NCBI RefSeq assembly: GCF_052057775.1
Contig: NZ_CP195121.1
Location: 682,001-746,000 of the forward strand
DNA: 64,000 nucleotides
DNA from: Methanococcoides sp052057775
GTDB lineage: Archaea > Halobacteriota > Methanosarcinia > Methanosarcinales > Methanosarcinaceae
Reading direction: 5' to 3'
How positions within the stretch are numbered: the first letter of the stretch is position 1; each line of letters begins with the position of its first letter. The notes under the pieces are model-generated. The model saw only the letters and a program-made list of their open reading frames with translations. It did no database searches and was not told the DNA's origin. This document shows positions 1-9,122 of this stretch, piece after piece. The position numbers and the translations under genes are program-made.

Positions 1-1
1 T

Positions 2-343
2 GTTGAGAGGTCAGATACTGAATTCCAGGACCTCGTTCTGTCTTTTACTGGCAGTATCGCAGAAGAGCTTGGCGTGAGCCCTGAGAAAGTGACATTCAGG
101 AAAATGAGAACTAAGTGGGGTAGCTGCAGTTCTGCAGGCAGGTTGAACTTCAACAGGCATTTGATCTACCTCCCCGGGCACCTCGTGGAGTTTGTGGTGT
201 TTCATGAAATGGCACACCTTATCGAATTGAAGCATAGCCCGCGTTTCTGGAAGATTATTGATTCCAGGTTCGGGAACCGTGACCACTATGACAGGGAACT
301 TTCAGCTTACTGGTATCTGATACAGGACAACAATCGTAAATGA
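2..343 (+). CDS. YgjP-type zinc metallopeptidase (DUF45), 5' partial
   Basis: C-terminal part of a small SprT/YgjP-like metallopeptidase. The reading frame is already open at base 2, so the start lies outside the window; a GTG at 74 is internal. The zinc-binding HExxH motif is visible as HEMAH, preceded by the family block TKWGSCS and followed by H..RFW and a final YDRELSAYW-like tail. Family members are soluble and their substrates are mostly unknown. It ends with TGA. The family assignment is confident, the cellular role is not. Confidence 0.85.
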   Translation, partial: VERSDTEFQDLVLSFTGSIAEELGVSPEKVTFRKMRTKWGSCSSAGRLNFNRHLIYLPGHLVEFVVFHEMAHLIELKHSPRFWKIIDSRFGNRDHYDRELSAYWYLIQDNNRK

Positions 344-399
344 TGCCTGTGATCGTAGTGGCCTGTAATTATTGTGATACCTTTAAAAATTGAACTTGC

Positions 400-1440
400 T
401 CATTCGGGCTTTTGAAGCACGGTTATCTTCCTTGTCAGGCTCTTGTGCACTCTCTGCAGGTACTGAGCTCTGGTGGTAAAGCCAGCATCCCTGACAAACC
501 CTGAGATGTCCATTTCTGAGACGATTATTGCTCTTCCTCCCGGTTTCAGCACTCTGTACATCTCAGCGAATGATTCTTCGTACAGATGATGGATCGACTC
601 TGCTTCAATTCTGGCCGAGCGGCCGTATGGAGGGTCTGCAATGACAACGTCAACAGATGCGTCCACAAGAGGAACCCTGCACGCATCTCCCAGCATCATG
701 GTGTGATCGGTGTTGAAGTACTGAAGGTTCATATGTGCACCGACGGCTATCTTGTAACGGACCTCCAGTCCGATGACCCTCGCCCCTACAAGTCCTGCTT
801 CCACAAGTATCCCTGCGGTACCGCAGAACGGATCGAACACAACGTCCTTCTCTTTGACCATGGCCATGTTCACAAGTGCGCGTGCTACACGCGGCCTGAG
901 AACTCCGGGGTAGAAGAACGGCTTCTTGTGGGGAGCGCGTGCTTCGTAGGCACTGCGGTCAACTGAAGCGATGACCGAGCCGAAGACACATTTCTCTGAA
1001 AGGATAAGCCTGAACTCAATATCCGGGTGTTTCAGGTTGGCATTGAAGCCTTTCCTGTAGATGGCACCGCCCACACGTCTTTCCATATCAGCACATACGA
1101 TGGTGGAATTGTGCTTGATGCGCTTTGCCCGCACAACGTATTTCTGGTCGCTGTTGATGTGTTCGGATACATCGACCTTTTCAGCGACCTCAAGAATGGC
1201 TTCCTCCTCGGCAGGGCAGACCTCAATGACCTTCAGAATGTGGTGTGCCATTGCAACGCGTTCTGCCACGTAGTCGAGTTTGTTTTCAACTTCCCTCGTG
1301 GCACCTTCAATATCCACCACAAGGCACTGGTCGAAGTAGTCACTCTCTTTGTAGTCAAGCTCAACAAGGTCCAGGCAGGCAAGGACCTCTGCTCGTGGCA
1401 GATCGTCATGCTCGCCTGAGAGTTCAAATGCGTATAACAT
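400..1440 (-). CDS. trmG10: tRNA (guanine(10)-N2)-dimethyltransferase (Trm-G10)
   Basis: 346 aa. The N-terminal half is a THUMP-type RNA-binding region. The C-terminal half is a Rossmann methyltransferase with the SAM-binding stretch DPFCGTAGILVEAG and the catalytic N2-guanine motif DPPY (in VIADPPYGRS). This combination and length match the archaeal Trm11/Trm-G10 family, which methylates G10 of tRNA using S-adenosylmethionine. It starts at ATG and lies 17 nt downstream of the DUF1805 gene on the same strand, so the two are probably co-transcribed. Confidence 0.92.
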   Translation of the reverse strand: MLYAFELSGEHDDLPRAEVLACLDLVELDYKESDYFDQCLVVDIEGATREVENKLDYVAERVAMAHHILKVIEVCPAEEEAILEVAEKVDVSEHINSDQKYVVRAKRIKHNSTIVCADMERRVGGAIYRKGFNANLKHPDIEFRLILSEKCVFGSVIASVDRSAYEARAPHKKPFFYPGVLRPRVARALVNMAMVKEKDVVFDPFCGTAGILVEAGLVGARVIGLEVRYKIAVGAHMNLQYFNTDHTMMLGDACRVPLVDASVDVVIADPPYGRSARIEAESIHHLYEESFAEMYRVLKPGGRAIIVSEMDISGFVRDAGFTTRAQYLQRVHKSLTRKITVLQKPE

Positions 1441-1457
1441 GTTAAAAATAGATGTTC

Positions 1458-1745
1458 TCAGAACATCAGTTCAAGTGCTTCGTGTCCCTTCATGCCGGCC
1501 TTGACACCAAGGGCTTTTGCGTGGTCTGTTACATCCAGCACTTCGGCGTGGAGCACATCTTCGAAAGTGTTGACACCTCTCACCTTTGCCGCAACATCGC
1601 CTAATCTGTTTGCGATCTCTGTATCGAGGTACCCGCACATAACGAATCCCTTGTCAGCCTTTATGACAAGAAGTGGGGCGTTCTGCATCTCGAACTTCAG
1701 TCCGATAGCAGTCCCATTTTCAAGTGGTATCTGTTCGATTATCAT
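1458..1745 (-). CDS. DUF1805 (YunC-like) protein
   Basis: 95 aa from the ATG at 1745; an in-frame TTG at 1751 is less likely. The sequence fits the YunC/DUF1805 family, with the MCGYLD block and a short alpha/beta fold and no membrane segment or signal. The function of the family is unknown. An AT-rich box (TTAATATAAAG on the minus strand, about 1767-1777) sits some 26 nt upstream of the ATG and no Shine-Dalgarno is visible, so the transcript may be leaderless. It precedes trmG10 in a probable two-gene unit. Confidence 0.8.
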   Translation of the reverse strand: MIIEQIPLENGTAIGLKFEMQNAPLLVIKADKGFVMCGYLDTEIANRLGDVAAKVRGVNTFEDVLHAEVLDVTDHAKALGVKAGMKGHEALELMF

Positions 1746-1811
1746 GAACAAAAGGAATCTTTCACTTTATATTAATGTTTTCAGGCTTCCTCATCCGGTT
1801 GTTCAATCGCC

Positions 1812-2498
1812 TTAATTTTCATCCTCTGATTCGGTTCCGGTCTCATCTTCAGATTCGATGTCACCTTCGGTCTCAGTTCTGGACTCATCCCCTGTAAAAT
1901 CAATAGTGATCTTCCCTTCCTCTTCAAAGAAGCCTTTGATCTGAGTCCTGTTCTCCTTCGTATCTATGGTTCTGATCTTTATGCCATCATAGGATACCAG
2001 CTCTGCACCCTCGGGCATGGTGATGGTGACCTCTGTTTCAGGTTCCCCTTCAAAGCTCATGCTGCTTCCCATGTCAAAGAAGTTCCTGTCAAAACCATAG
2101 GTGACAAAATACCTGTTTGTGATCTCGTCCGTCTTTGAAGTGCTTCCCAGTACGTCCAGTGCGATCTCGGCATCCACATCTGTGACATGCACTTTCTTTG
2201 AACTGCTGTCAAATTTGACGTCCAGTTCTTCTTCAAGGATTGTTCTGAGTCTGTTCCTTATGAAATGGTCCACTTTCATGAGTTCCCACGCACTGATGTG
2301 GTCATCACCATTTCCCACCTCGGAATCGATAAACTTCCTGTAAGCCGTGGCAACCTGCCCCTTATAGCTTTCAGTATAGTCCCATGACATGCCATCCTCT
2401 TCCAGGACGATATTGTTGGTCCATGTAAGTGCGGATGAGGCAGGGGTGACAGACATGAAGCATACAACTGCCAATGTCAGTATCAGTGCGGGTCTCAT
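1812..2498 (-). CDS. Secreted or surface protein of unknown function
   Basis: 228 aa. A Sec-type signal peptide covers about residues 1-23 (hydrophobic LILTLAVVCFMSV, then Ala-Ser-Ser-Ala). A predicted beta-rich domain follows, and the C-terminus is very acidic (Glu/Asp/Thr/Ser repeats). No C-terminal membrane anchor or catalytic motif is visible, and I do not recognise the family. It follows map on the same strand with a 10 nt gap. The export prediction rests on sequence features only. Confidence 0.75.
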   Translation of the reverse strand: MRPALILTLAVVCFMSVTPASSALTWTNNIVLEEDGMSWDYTESYKGQVATAYRKFIDSEVGNGDDHISAWELMKVDHFIRNRLRTILEEELDVKFDSSSKKVHVTDVDAEIALDVLGSTSKTDEITNRYFVTYGFDRNFFDMGSSMSFEGEPETEVTITMPEGAELVSYDGIKIRTIDTKENRTQIKGFFEEEGKITIDFTGDESRTETEGDIESEDETGTESEDEN

Positions 2499-2508
2499 TT
2501 TAAAACCT

Positions 2509-3402
2509 TCATCTGGTGGTTATCTCACAGCCGTCATCGGTGACAATAACGGTGTGCTCTGCCTGGGAGACCATTCCTCCCTCTATCTCTCTGAGCACAG
2601 GGTATGATGTGATGATGCCTGCCTTCTCAAGCTGCATGAGTGAATAGTCGAGTTTGTCAGAGGTGAGCCATCTTCTTGCGAAAGGGAGTGTCCTGTACTG
2701 TTCGATCTCTTTCAGAACCTTCCTTGCAGCAGGCAGACGTATTGGCTTATTAGCGACCAGTGAGAATATCTCGGTAAGTGATCCGTCAGAGATCACGCCT
2801 GCTCCGTCCGTTGCGAAAGGCTCGATGGCAATGACGTCCCCTGTCTCAAGCACTGCTCCGTGATCGATGTGCCTGTTAGGGATGCTTGGTGGTACATGTG
2901 CAAGGTATGGTCCGACACCGTGACCTGTAAGGTTGACAATCGGCCTGAACCCGTATTCATGGATGGTGTCCTCGATGACAGCACCAAGTTCAGCTGTGTT
3001 CACACCACTTCTGACCGTGTCGATGGCCGCATACAGTGCTGCTTCGGATGCCTTGACAAGGTCTCCATACTGATTCGTGAGGTCCACGGTTAGGGCGGCA
3101 TCTGCGATGTATCCGTCAACATGGACTCCAAGGTCGAGCTTTACAATATCTTCCCCGAAAACGGTCTCATCACCTGCGAGCGGCGTTGCGTGTGCTGCCT
3201 CTTCATTCCTTGAGATGTTACACGGGAATGCAGGGAATCCTCCGAGCTCGATGGTCCTCTGCTCGACATGGTTCGCAACTTCCAGAAGGCTTGCTCCGAC
3301 CTTTATCTTATCCTTTGCCTCGCTTCTCACTATAGAGAGGATCTCTCCGGCCTTCCTGTACTTGCCGATTATCTCCTCGATCTCATGAAGTTTATTTTCC
3401 AT
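2509..3402 (-). CDS. map: Methionine aminopeptidase, type II
   Basis: 297 aa, the usual archaeal MetAP2 length. It removes the initiator methionine co-translationally. Metal-ligand context is visible: the D of DLGVHVDGYIADAALTVD, the His of TGHGVGPYLAHVPPSIPN, the E of IAIEPFAT, and the C-terminal SQAEHTVIV block that carries the last Glu ligand. The helical insertion typical of type II enzymes is present (the KVLKEIEQYRTLPFARRWL region). It starts at ATG, with a Xaa-Pro peptidase gene upstream on the same strand. Confidence 0.95.
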   Translation of the reverse strand: MENKLHEIEEIIGKYRKAGEILSIVRSEAKDKIKVGASLLEVANHVEQRTIELGGFPAFPCNISRNEEAAHATPLAGDETVFGEDIVKLDLGVHVDGYIADAALTVDLTNQYGDLVKASEAALYAAIDTVRSGVNTAELGAVIEDTIHEYGFRPIVNLTGHGVGPYLAHVPPSIPNRHIDHGAVLETGDVIAIEPFATDGAGVISDGSLTEIFSLVANKPIRLPAARKVLKEIEQYRTLPFARRWLTSDKLDYSLMQLEKAGIITSYPVLREIEGGMVSQAEHTVIVTDDGCEITTR

Positions 3403-3444
3403 ATGTCTGCACCAGCTTTTGATATATAGTGGTCTTAAGTAAGT

Positions 3445-4620
3445 TTAAACTACAAATTCCTTTTCCATTTTTGTCAGGTTCTCGAATCCGTCCTCGGTGA
3501 TCACAACCATGTCCTCGATGCGAATTCCGCCAAATTCGGGATAGTAAAGTCCCGGTTCGATGGTAACGACATGCCCGACCTCGATCTTTCCGTCCTGCAT
3601 GGCCACTGAAGGCTGCTCATGGATATCCAGTCCCACGCCATGTCCGGTGGAGTGTATGAATCCCACTTCAGAGCTGTTCCTGATGGTGTCGTAACCCCGC
3701 TTCTCGAACTCGTCGCAGACAGCGTTATGGACCTCGCGATACAGGGCTCCGGGTCTCAGTACAGCAAAAGCCGCTTCCTGTGCAGCATGCACTGCCTCGT
3801 ACATCTTCTTCAGTTCTTCCGAAGCCTCTCCCTTGAGCACGGTCCTTGTCATGTCCGCAAAGTACCGGCTCCTCTTACTGCGCGGGAATATATCGATGAC
3901 GATCGGCTGGTCAACGGTGATCTCTCCCTCACCCTCCCAGTGGGGATTGGATGACTTCAATCCGCATGCAACAATGGTGCTCTCAGCCTCACATCCATGG
4001 TCAAGGAGGGTGTGCTCGATGGCTGCACGGAGGATCTCCGAGGTGAGGGCTTCCTCTCCTGAGTAAAGGATCCCGTTCTCCACTCTTGCATCAGCGATCA
4101 GTCCGATGGCGGCTTCCATTGCCTTTTCGCAGGCCTGCTGGGATGCCCTGATCTTTTCGATCTCCCCCTCGTCCTTTATCTTCCTCATTTCCCTGAAAGG
4201 GCTCTTCGCAGGAATCACTGAGAATCCCTCTTCCTTCAGTGTCTGGGCAGTGAAAAGCGGGAAGTCGTGAGGTACCATTATGTGCCTGACCCCTTTCTGC
4301 TGGAAAAGTTCGGCAAGACAGTCGCAGTAAGCAAGCTCCCCATCCTTCCTCTCTTTCAGTTTCTCCATGAACCCATATTCCTGCATGGTATGTACATTGG
4401 AAACCCTGGATTCCATTTTCGCCCTATTCAGTTCCATGGTGGAGACAATGAGGATCTCCTCTCCCTGATTTGTCTGAATGTATGCGAAAGGGTCTCCTGC
4501 GATGAAGTGTGTCGAATAATACATGTCCGCATTGTTCGAGTTCCCTATCATCAGGTACGCATCACAGTTGTTGTCAGAAAGTGATGTGGATATGTCGATC
4601 GTATTGTTGTTTTGCTTCAT
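3445..4620 (-). CDS. pepQ: Xaa-Pro aminopeptidase (M24B family)
   Basis: 391 aa. The N-terminal creatinase-like domain covers residues 1-150 and the pita-bread M24 metallopeptidase domain 150-391. Metal-site blocks are visible: IDIFPRSKRSRYFADMTRT, HSTGHGVGLDIHEQP, VTIEPGLYYP and GIRIEDMVVI. It is predicted to be cytosolic and to cleave the bond before proline in peptides. It lies directly upstream of map, so two M24 family enzymes are adjacent. Aminopeptidase P and prolidase cannot be told apart from sequence alone. Confidence 0.9.
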   Translation of the reverse strand: MKQNNNTIDISTSLSDNNCDAYLMIGNSNNADMYYSTHFIAGDPFAYIQTNQGEEILIVSTMELNRAKMESRVSNVHTMQEYGFMEKLKERKDGELAYCDCLAELFQQKGVRHIMVPHDFPLFTAQTLKEEGFSVIPAKSPFREMRKIKDEGEIEKIRASQQACEKAMEAAIGLIADARVENGILYSGEEALTSEILRAAIEHTLLDHGCEAESTIVACGLKSSNPHWEGEGEITVDQPIVIDIFPRSKRSRYFADMTRTVLKGEASEELKKMYEAVHAAQEAAFAVLRPGALYREVHNAVCDEFEKRGYDTIRNSSEVGFIHSTGHGVGLDIHEQPSVAMQDGKIEVGHVVTIEPGLYYPEFGGIRIEDMVVITEDGFENLTKMEKEFVV

Positions 4621-4783
4621 GTAATGGCATTTGTTATTCTACTACATAAGCTTACATGGCAATTCTTTTTTGAGTGATGGGCTAGTGAATCGCTAATCGT
4701 GAGTATTTCTATTCAATGTGTGTACATTATTGGAATTCATGTGGACATACCATACATAACAATGTACACAGATACTATTATTT

Positions 4784-5179
4784 ATGCAGTATGATCTTTC
4801 CACACAGAACTGGTATTCTCTCAGGGAGTTCAACAGCTTCCTTTACGAGATCAGGTACATTCTGCTATTCTACGTACTTGGTGATTTCATCACAACAGCT
4901 CAGGCTCTCAATATTGGAATTGAGGAGAATGGGTTCCTTGCTCTGATAATAGCAGAGTTCGGTGTGTGGGCGTTCTTTGCACTGAAGATCGGTTTTATCT
5001 TTGTAGTCTATTGGTTCTACAAGGATATCATGTCATCTTCAGACTCGAAGGTTTCAGAGATGTGGCCGATGGTCAGGGGACTCATCACTTTTGTTGGTGT
5101 TTTCCTTGTTGTTAACAATCTGATGGTCATGTGGGGATACTTCGGGATTATGCAGTTGCTGGGGATCATCCCCTTGTAA
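4784..5179 (+). CDS. DUF5658-like integral membrane protein
   Basis: 131 aa with three predicted membrane segments, around residues 22-40, 48-75 and 95-125. The motif DFITTAQALN after the first segment and the glutamate before the second (IAEFG) resemble the DUF5658 family of small archaeal and bacterial membrane proteins. No function is known. It stands alone, with non-coding AT-rich DNA on both sides. Confidence 0.7.
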   Translation: MQYDLSTQNWYSLREFNSFLYEIRYILLFYVLGDFITTAQALNIGIEENGFLALIIAEFGVWAFFALKIGFIFVVYWFYKDIMSSSDSKVSEMWPMVRGLITFVGVFLVVNNLMVMWGYFGIMQLLGIIPL

Positions 5180-5402
5180 CAATTTTTATGATTGAAAACA
5201 CTTTGATTTTCCAATTCCGGAATCTCTGTTCATTTTCGTTTTTGAGACTGTTCTTCTTATTATTTTCTGAATTTTTGTTCTCCCGGGCATTAGTACAAAA
5301 GAACTTAATATGTGTTATTCTATTAATTAACGCTAAATATAGACATCATTGTGATTAAAATCAATATATTCATAAATATGGTCCAATCACGGAGCTGAGA
5401 AC

Positions 5403-6770
5403 ATAAGATCAATTATTCTGGCAGGCGGTTCAGGAACGCGTCTGTGGCCCTTAAGCCGCGAAAAATACCCAAAACAGTTCTTAAAGCTAAATGACACTTC
5501 CCTTTTCCAGGACACCGTACTCAGGTGCCTCGAAGTATCCGATATCTCGGAGATATTCGTAGTGACAAATGCATCCCAGAAGTTCTTCGTTATCGGACAG
5601 ATCGAAGAGCTGGGTTATGAACTGCCGGCTGAGAATCTCCTTCTCGAACCTGCAGGCAAGAACACCCTTCCTGCGATATGCTATGGTATGAAAGAGATAT
5701 CCAGGAAGTTCGGAAGGTCTGTTGTTGGCATCTTCTCCTCTGATCATGTTCTCGACACAAAGGCCATGGAAACAATTGCAAGCGCAGAGGGACTCGCATC
5801 AGAATACCTGATAACCTTTGGAATTGCTCCGACATCGCCCCAAACAGGCTACGGCTACATCAAACCCGGAGAAGTTCTCGGGGTCGGACATAAGGTATTG
5901 GAGTTCAAGGAAAAACCCGATGTAGAGGCTGCTGAAAAATACATCAAAGAGGGCTGCCTCTGGAACAGCGGGATGTTCCTTTTCGACACGGAAGTTTTCT
6001 TCAAGGAATTGGAAGCACATGCTCCGGAAGTATCCGATGCGTTCGAAAGTTCAGATAATATTAAAGAGATCTATGGCAAAGTGCCATCGATATCGATTGA
6101 TTATGGTATCATGGAAAAGTCCGGTCACGTGGCAACTGTGAAGATTGACAATCGATGGAACGATCTAGGGAACTTCGATGCGATCTACAATGAGTTCGAG
6201 AAGGACGAAAATGGCAACTTAATCTACAATTGCGATGACATGCTGGTCAATTCTACTGGCAATCTTATCTATTCAAAACAAAAAAAGATCGTATCAATGA
6301 TAGATGTCAATGACATGGTCGTTGTGGACACTCCCGATGCATTGCTTGTCTGTCCCAGGGAGAGCAGCCAGAAGGTGAAGGATGTCGTGTCCGCTCTCAA
6401 GGATGGAGAAGATGAACGCGCAGATCTACACCAGACCGTGTACAGGCCATGGGGTTCATACACCATTCTGGAGAATTCGGAGAGACATAAGATCAAGAAC
6501 ATAATTGTCTCCCCTCACAAGAAACTGAGCCTTCAGATGCACCATCACAGGAGTGAGCACTGGGTTGTTGTTGAAGGGATTGCCTGCGTTGAGAATGATG
6601 GTGATAGGTATTTCCTCAGGCAGGGTGAGAGCACGTTCATCAAGGCCGGTATCAGGCACAGGTTGTCGAATCCGGGGAAGCTGCCTCTTGAGATCATCGA
6701 GGTGCAGCTTGGGGAGTATGTTGGAGAGGATGACATTGTGCGGTTCGATGATGAGTATGGGAGAGAGTGA
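5403..6770 (+). CDS. manC: Mannose-1-phosphate guanylyltransferase / mannose-6-phosphate isomerase
   Basis: 455 aa, bifunctional type. The N-terminal nucleotidyltransferase has the signature LAGGSGTRLWPLSR at residues 6-19, and the C-terminal cupin (about residues 340-450) has HHHRSEHW and the RxGxS block of type II phosphomannose isomerase. It supplies GDP-mannose for glycans. Odd point: family members start with M-[KR]-S-I-I-L-A-G-G, and here the codon at that place is ATA (5403), preceded by GGAG 8 nt upstream. No ATG, GTG or TTG is available in frame between the upstream stop at 5373 and the signature. I therefore take ATA as the start. The next in-frame ATG-type start would delete the active site. 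Confidence 0.9.
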   Translation: MRSIILAGGSGTRLWPLSREKYPKQFLKLNDTSLFQDTVLRCLEVSDISEIFVVTNASQKFFVIGQIEELGYELPAENLLLEPAGKNTLPAICYGMKEISRKFGRSVVGIFSSDHVLDTKAMETIASAEGLASEYLITFGIAPTSPQTGYGYIKPGEVLGVGHKVLEFKEKPDVEAAEKYIKEGCLWNSGMFLFDTEVFFKELEAHAPEVSDAFESSDNIKEIYGKVPSISIDYGIMEKSGHVATVKIDNRWNDLGNFDAIYNEFEKDENGNLIYNCDDMLVNSTGNLIYSKQKKIVSMIDVNDMVVVDTPDALLVCPRESSQKVKDVVSALKDGEDERADLHQTVYRPWGSYTILENSERHKIKNIIVSPHKKLSLQMHHHRSEHWVVVEGIACVENDGDRYFLRQGESTFIKAGIRHRLSNPGKLPLEIIEVQLGEYVGEDDIVRFDDEYGRE

Positions 6771-6778
6771 GTTTTATC

Positions 6779-7330
6779 ATGAAGTTGATAGAGACCGGAA
6801 TAAGTGACCTTTTCATACTTGAGCCAGAAGTATTTGAGGATGACCGGGGCTATTTCTTTGAAAGCTACAATAAAAAGACAATTGATGAATTGACCGGGAA
6901 GGAATTCAATTTTGTTCAGGACAATCAATCGAAATCTTCCTATGGGGTTATTCGTGGTCTCCATTATCAATTAGCTCCTTACAGTCAGACAAAACTGGTT
7001 CGTGTCCTACATGGGAAAGTTTATGACGTTGCTGTTGATCTTAGAAAAGACTCTCCAACTTTCGGAAAGTGGTTCGGAGTTGAACTTTCTGCTGAAAATA
7101 AAAGGCAGTTTTTGATCCCGAAAGGGTTTGCACATGGATTTTCTGTTTTGAGCGAATCCGCGGTTTTCACGTACAAATGTGATGAATACTATCATCCGGA
7201 ATTGGAAGCAGGAATCTTATACAATGACCCTTCATTGAGGATTGACTGGAAAGTAAAAGATTGCGATATAAAGGTCTCTGTGAAAGACAATGTTCTCCCG
7301 GAAATGAAAAATGCTGAAATGAACTTTTGA
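6779..7330 (+). CDS. rfbC: dTDP-4-dehydrorhamnose 3,5-epimerase
   Basis: 183 aa from the ATG at 6779. A GTG at 6767 overlaps the manC stop and is also possible. It is a cupin-fold RmlC, with VFEDDRGYFFESYN at the start, the catalytic His in RGLHYQ, and KGFAHGFSVLSE. It converts dTDP-4-keto-6-deoxyglucose to the L-rhamnose-configured ketosugar. It is the first gene of the rmlC-B-D-A series, all on the plus strand and tightly packed. Confidence 0.95.
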   Translation: MKLIETGISDLFILEPEVFEDDRGYFFESYNKKTIDELTGKEFNFVQDNQSKSSYGVIRGLHYQLAPYSQTKLVRVLHGKVYDVAVDLRKDSPTFGKWFGVELSAENKRQFLIPKGFAHGFSVLSESAVFTYKCDEYYHPELEAGILYNDPSLRIDWKVKDCDIKVSVKDNVLPEMKNAEMNF

Positions 7331-7383
7331 CCTCAATTCCAAATAAGGAACAGATCCATAAAATATGTCTTAAGGTGATACAA

Positions 7384-8340
7384 GTGAAATTATTGGTAAC
7401 AGGTGGCTGTGGATTCATTGGCAGCAATTTCATTCATTATATGCTGGAAAAATATCCGGATTATGAAATCATAAACCTCGACAAACTGACATATGCAGGT
7501 AATCTGGAGAACCTTAAAGATGTTGTGGATAATCTAAATTACTCTTTTGTTAAAGGAGATATCTGTGATCCGGTCATTGTAAATGAAGTGATGAAAACGG
7601 TTGACTATGTTGTCCATTTTGCAGCTGAAAGCCATGTGGACCGTTCGATCGAAGATGGCTCAGTATTTGTATCTACGAATGTTCTTGGTACCAATAACCT
7701 TCTTCAGAGCGCGCTTGCAAATGATGTCCAGAGATTTATTCATATTTCAACCGATGAAGTGTATGGTAGCACTAAGGAAGGTTCCTTTGTCGAAGAGGAC
7801 ATGTTGAACCCCTCAAGTCCGTATTCTTCAAGTAAAGCCGGATCTGACTTGCTTGCTATGTCGTACTACATCACACATGACCTTCCTGTTACAATAACAA
7901 GGTGTACGAACAATTTCGGTCCGTACCAGTACCCCGAGAAACTAATACCTTTTTTCATCAGCAGGCTTATGGAAGGGAAAAAGGTCCCTGTTTACGGAAC
8001 CGGATTAAATGTGAGGGACTGGATCTATGTGGAGGACCACTGTTCAGCTGTGGATTTTATTCTTCATAATGGAAATTCCGGGGAGATATACAATATTGGT
8101 GGCGGGAATGAGCTGACCAATCTTGAGATCACTCACAGGCTTCTGGAAGCTTTTGGATATGATGAATCCATGATCGAATATGTGGATGATCGAAAAGGGC
8201 ATGATTTCAGGTATTCTCTTGACTGCAGTAAACTCCGGGAAATGGGGTGGAACCCAAAATATGATTTTGATACCGCCCTGGAGCATACAATTAGCTGGTA
8301 TAAAGAGAACAGATGGTGGTGGGAAGCATTAAAACAGTGA
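7384..8340 (+). CDS. rfbB: dTDP-glucose 4,6-dehydratase
   Basis: 318 aa. The start is GTG at 7384, chosen because AAGGTGAT lies 4 nt upstream and the family N-terminus MKLLVTGGCGFIGSNF begins there. It is an extended SDR with the NAD-binding GxxGxxG (TGGCGFIGS), the HFAAESHVD block, TDEVYG, and the catalytic YxxxK in YSSSKAGSD. The product, dTDP-4-keto-6-deoxyglucose, is the branch point for both rhamnose (RmlC/D) and the 4-amino sugar predicted from the aminotransferase downstream. Confidence 0.95.
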   Translation: MKLLVTGGCGFIGSNFIHYMLEKYPDYEIINLDKLTYAGNLENLKDVVDNLNYSFVKGDICDPVIVNEVMKTVDYVVHFAAESHVDRSIEDGSVFVSTNVLGTNNLLQSALANDVQRFIHISTDEVYGSTKEGSFVEEDMLNPSSPYSSSKAGSDLLAMSYYITHDLPVTITRCTNNFGPYQYPEKLIPFFISRLMEGKKVPVYGTGLNVRDWIYVEDHCSAVDFILHNGNSGEIYNIGGGNELTNLEITHRLLEAFGYDESMIEYVDDRKGHDFRYSLDCSKLREMGWNPKYDFDTALEHTISWYKENRWWWEALKQ

Positions 8341-9122
8341 TCATTGGAGCCGGGGGTATGCTCGGCACAGATCTCTGTAAGGTGTTTCCGAATGCTGTAC
8401 AATTGACACGCAAGGAACTTGATATTACAAAGCGAGATGAAGTCATACAAAAGATCGAGAAGATAGGTCCCGATGTTGTGATAAACGCTGCTGCATATAC
8501 TGATGTTGATGGCTGTGAGGACAATGAAGACCTTGCCTTTGCTGTCAATGGATATGGGCCAGGCTATATTGCAGAAGCATGCTCTAACATAGGGGCCAAA
8601 ATGGTCCATTTCAGTACAGATTATGTGTTTGACGGCTCTAAGGGTGAGTATTCGGAAGAAGACGAACCTGATCCCATCAATGTGTATGGGAAGTCAAAGT
8701 TCATGGGTGAAAGAAAGATAATCGAAAATCTGAATGATTACCTAATCATCAGGATATCCTGGCTGTTTGGTCCCAATGGCAATAACTTCGTTGAAAATAT
8801 GTTGAGATTATCGGAAGAGATGGATACAGTAAAAGTTGTTAATGACCAGTTCGGAAAACCAACATATACAGTGGACCTAGCCCGTAAAACAAAAGAAATT
8901 ATTGGTATCGGGCCCGGAATATACCATATAACCAATGAAGGAGTATGTTCCTGGTATGAGTTTGCATCCGAGATCATAGACAATGTTGTCCCATGCACAA
9001 GTGGTGAATTTCCAAGAAGAGCAAAACGTCCTGAATATTCAGTCCTTAAAAACACAAAAACCAGTCCGATGAGGCACTGGAAAGAAGCATTAAATGATTA
9101 CCTGAAGGAGAGGAAAACATGA
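8313..9122 (+). CDS. rfbD: dTDP-4-dehydrorhamnose reductase
   Basis: 269 aa. RmlD is an SDR with GAGGMLGTDL as the nucleotide-binding loop, NAAAYTDVDGCE, STDYVFDG and the catalytic YxxxK (YGKSKFMGE). It makes dTDP-L-rhamnose. It overlaps rfbB by 28 nt if the ATG at 8313 is used, and GTGs at 8316 and 8319 are alternatives. The stop overlaps the rfbA start (ATGA), indicating translational coupling. Confidence 0.95.
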   Translation: MVVGSIKTVIIGAGGMLGTDLCKVFPNAVQLTRKELDITKRDEVIQKIEKIGPDVVINAAAYTDVDGCEDNEDLAFAVNGYGPGYIAEACSNIGAKMVHFSTDYVFDGSKGEYSEEDEPDPINVYGKSKFMGERKIIENLNDYLIIRISWLFGPNGNNFVENMLRLSEEMDTVKVVNDQFGKPTYTVDLARKTKEIIGIGPGIYHITNEGVCSWYEFASEIIDNVVPCTSGEFPRRAKRPEYSVLKNTKTSPMRHWKEALNDYLKERKT

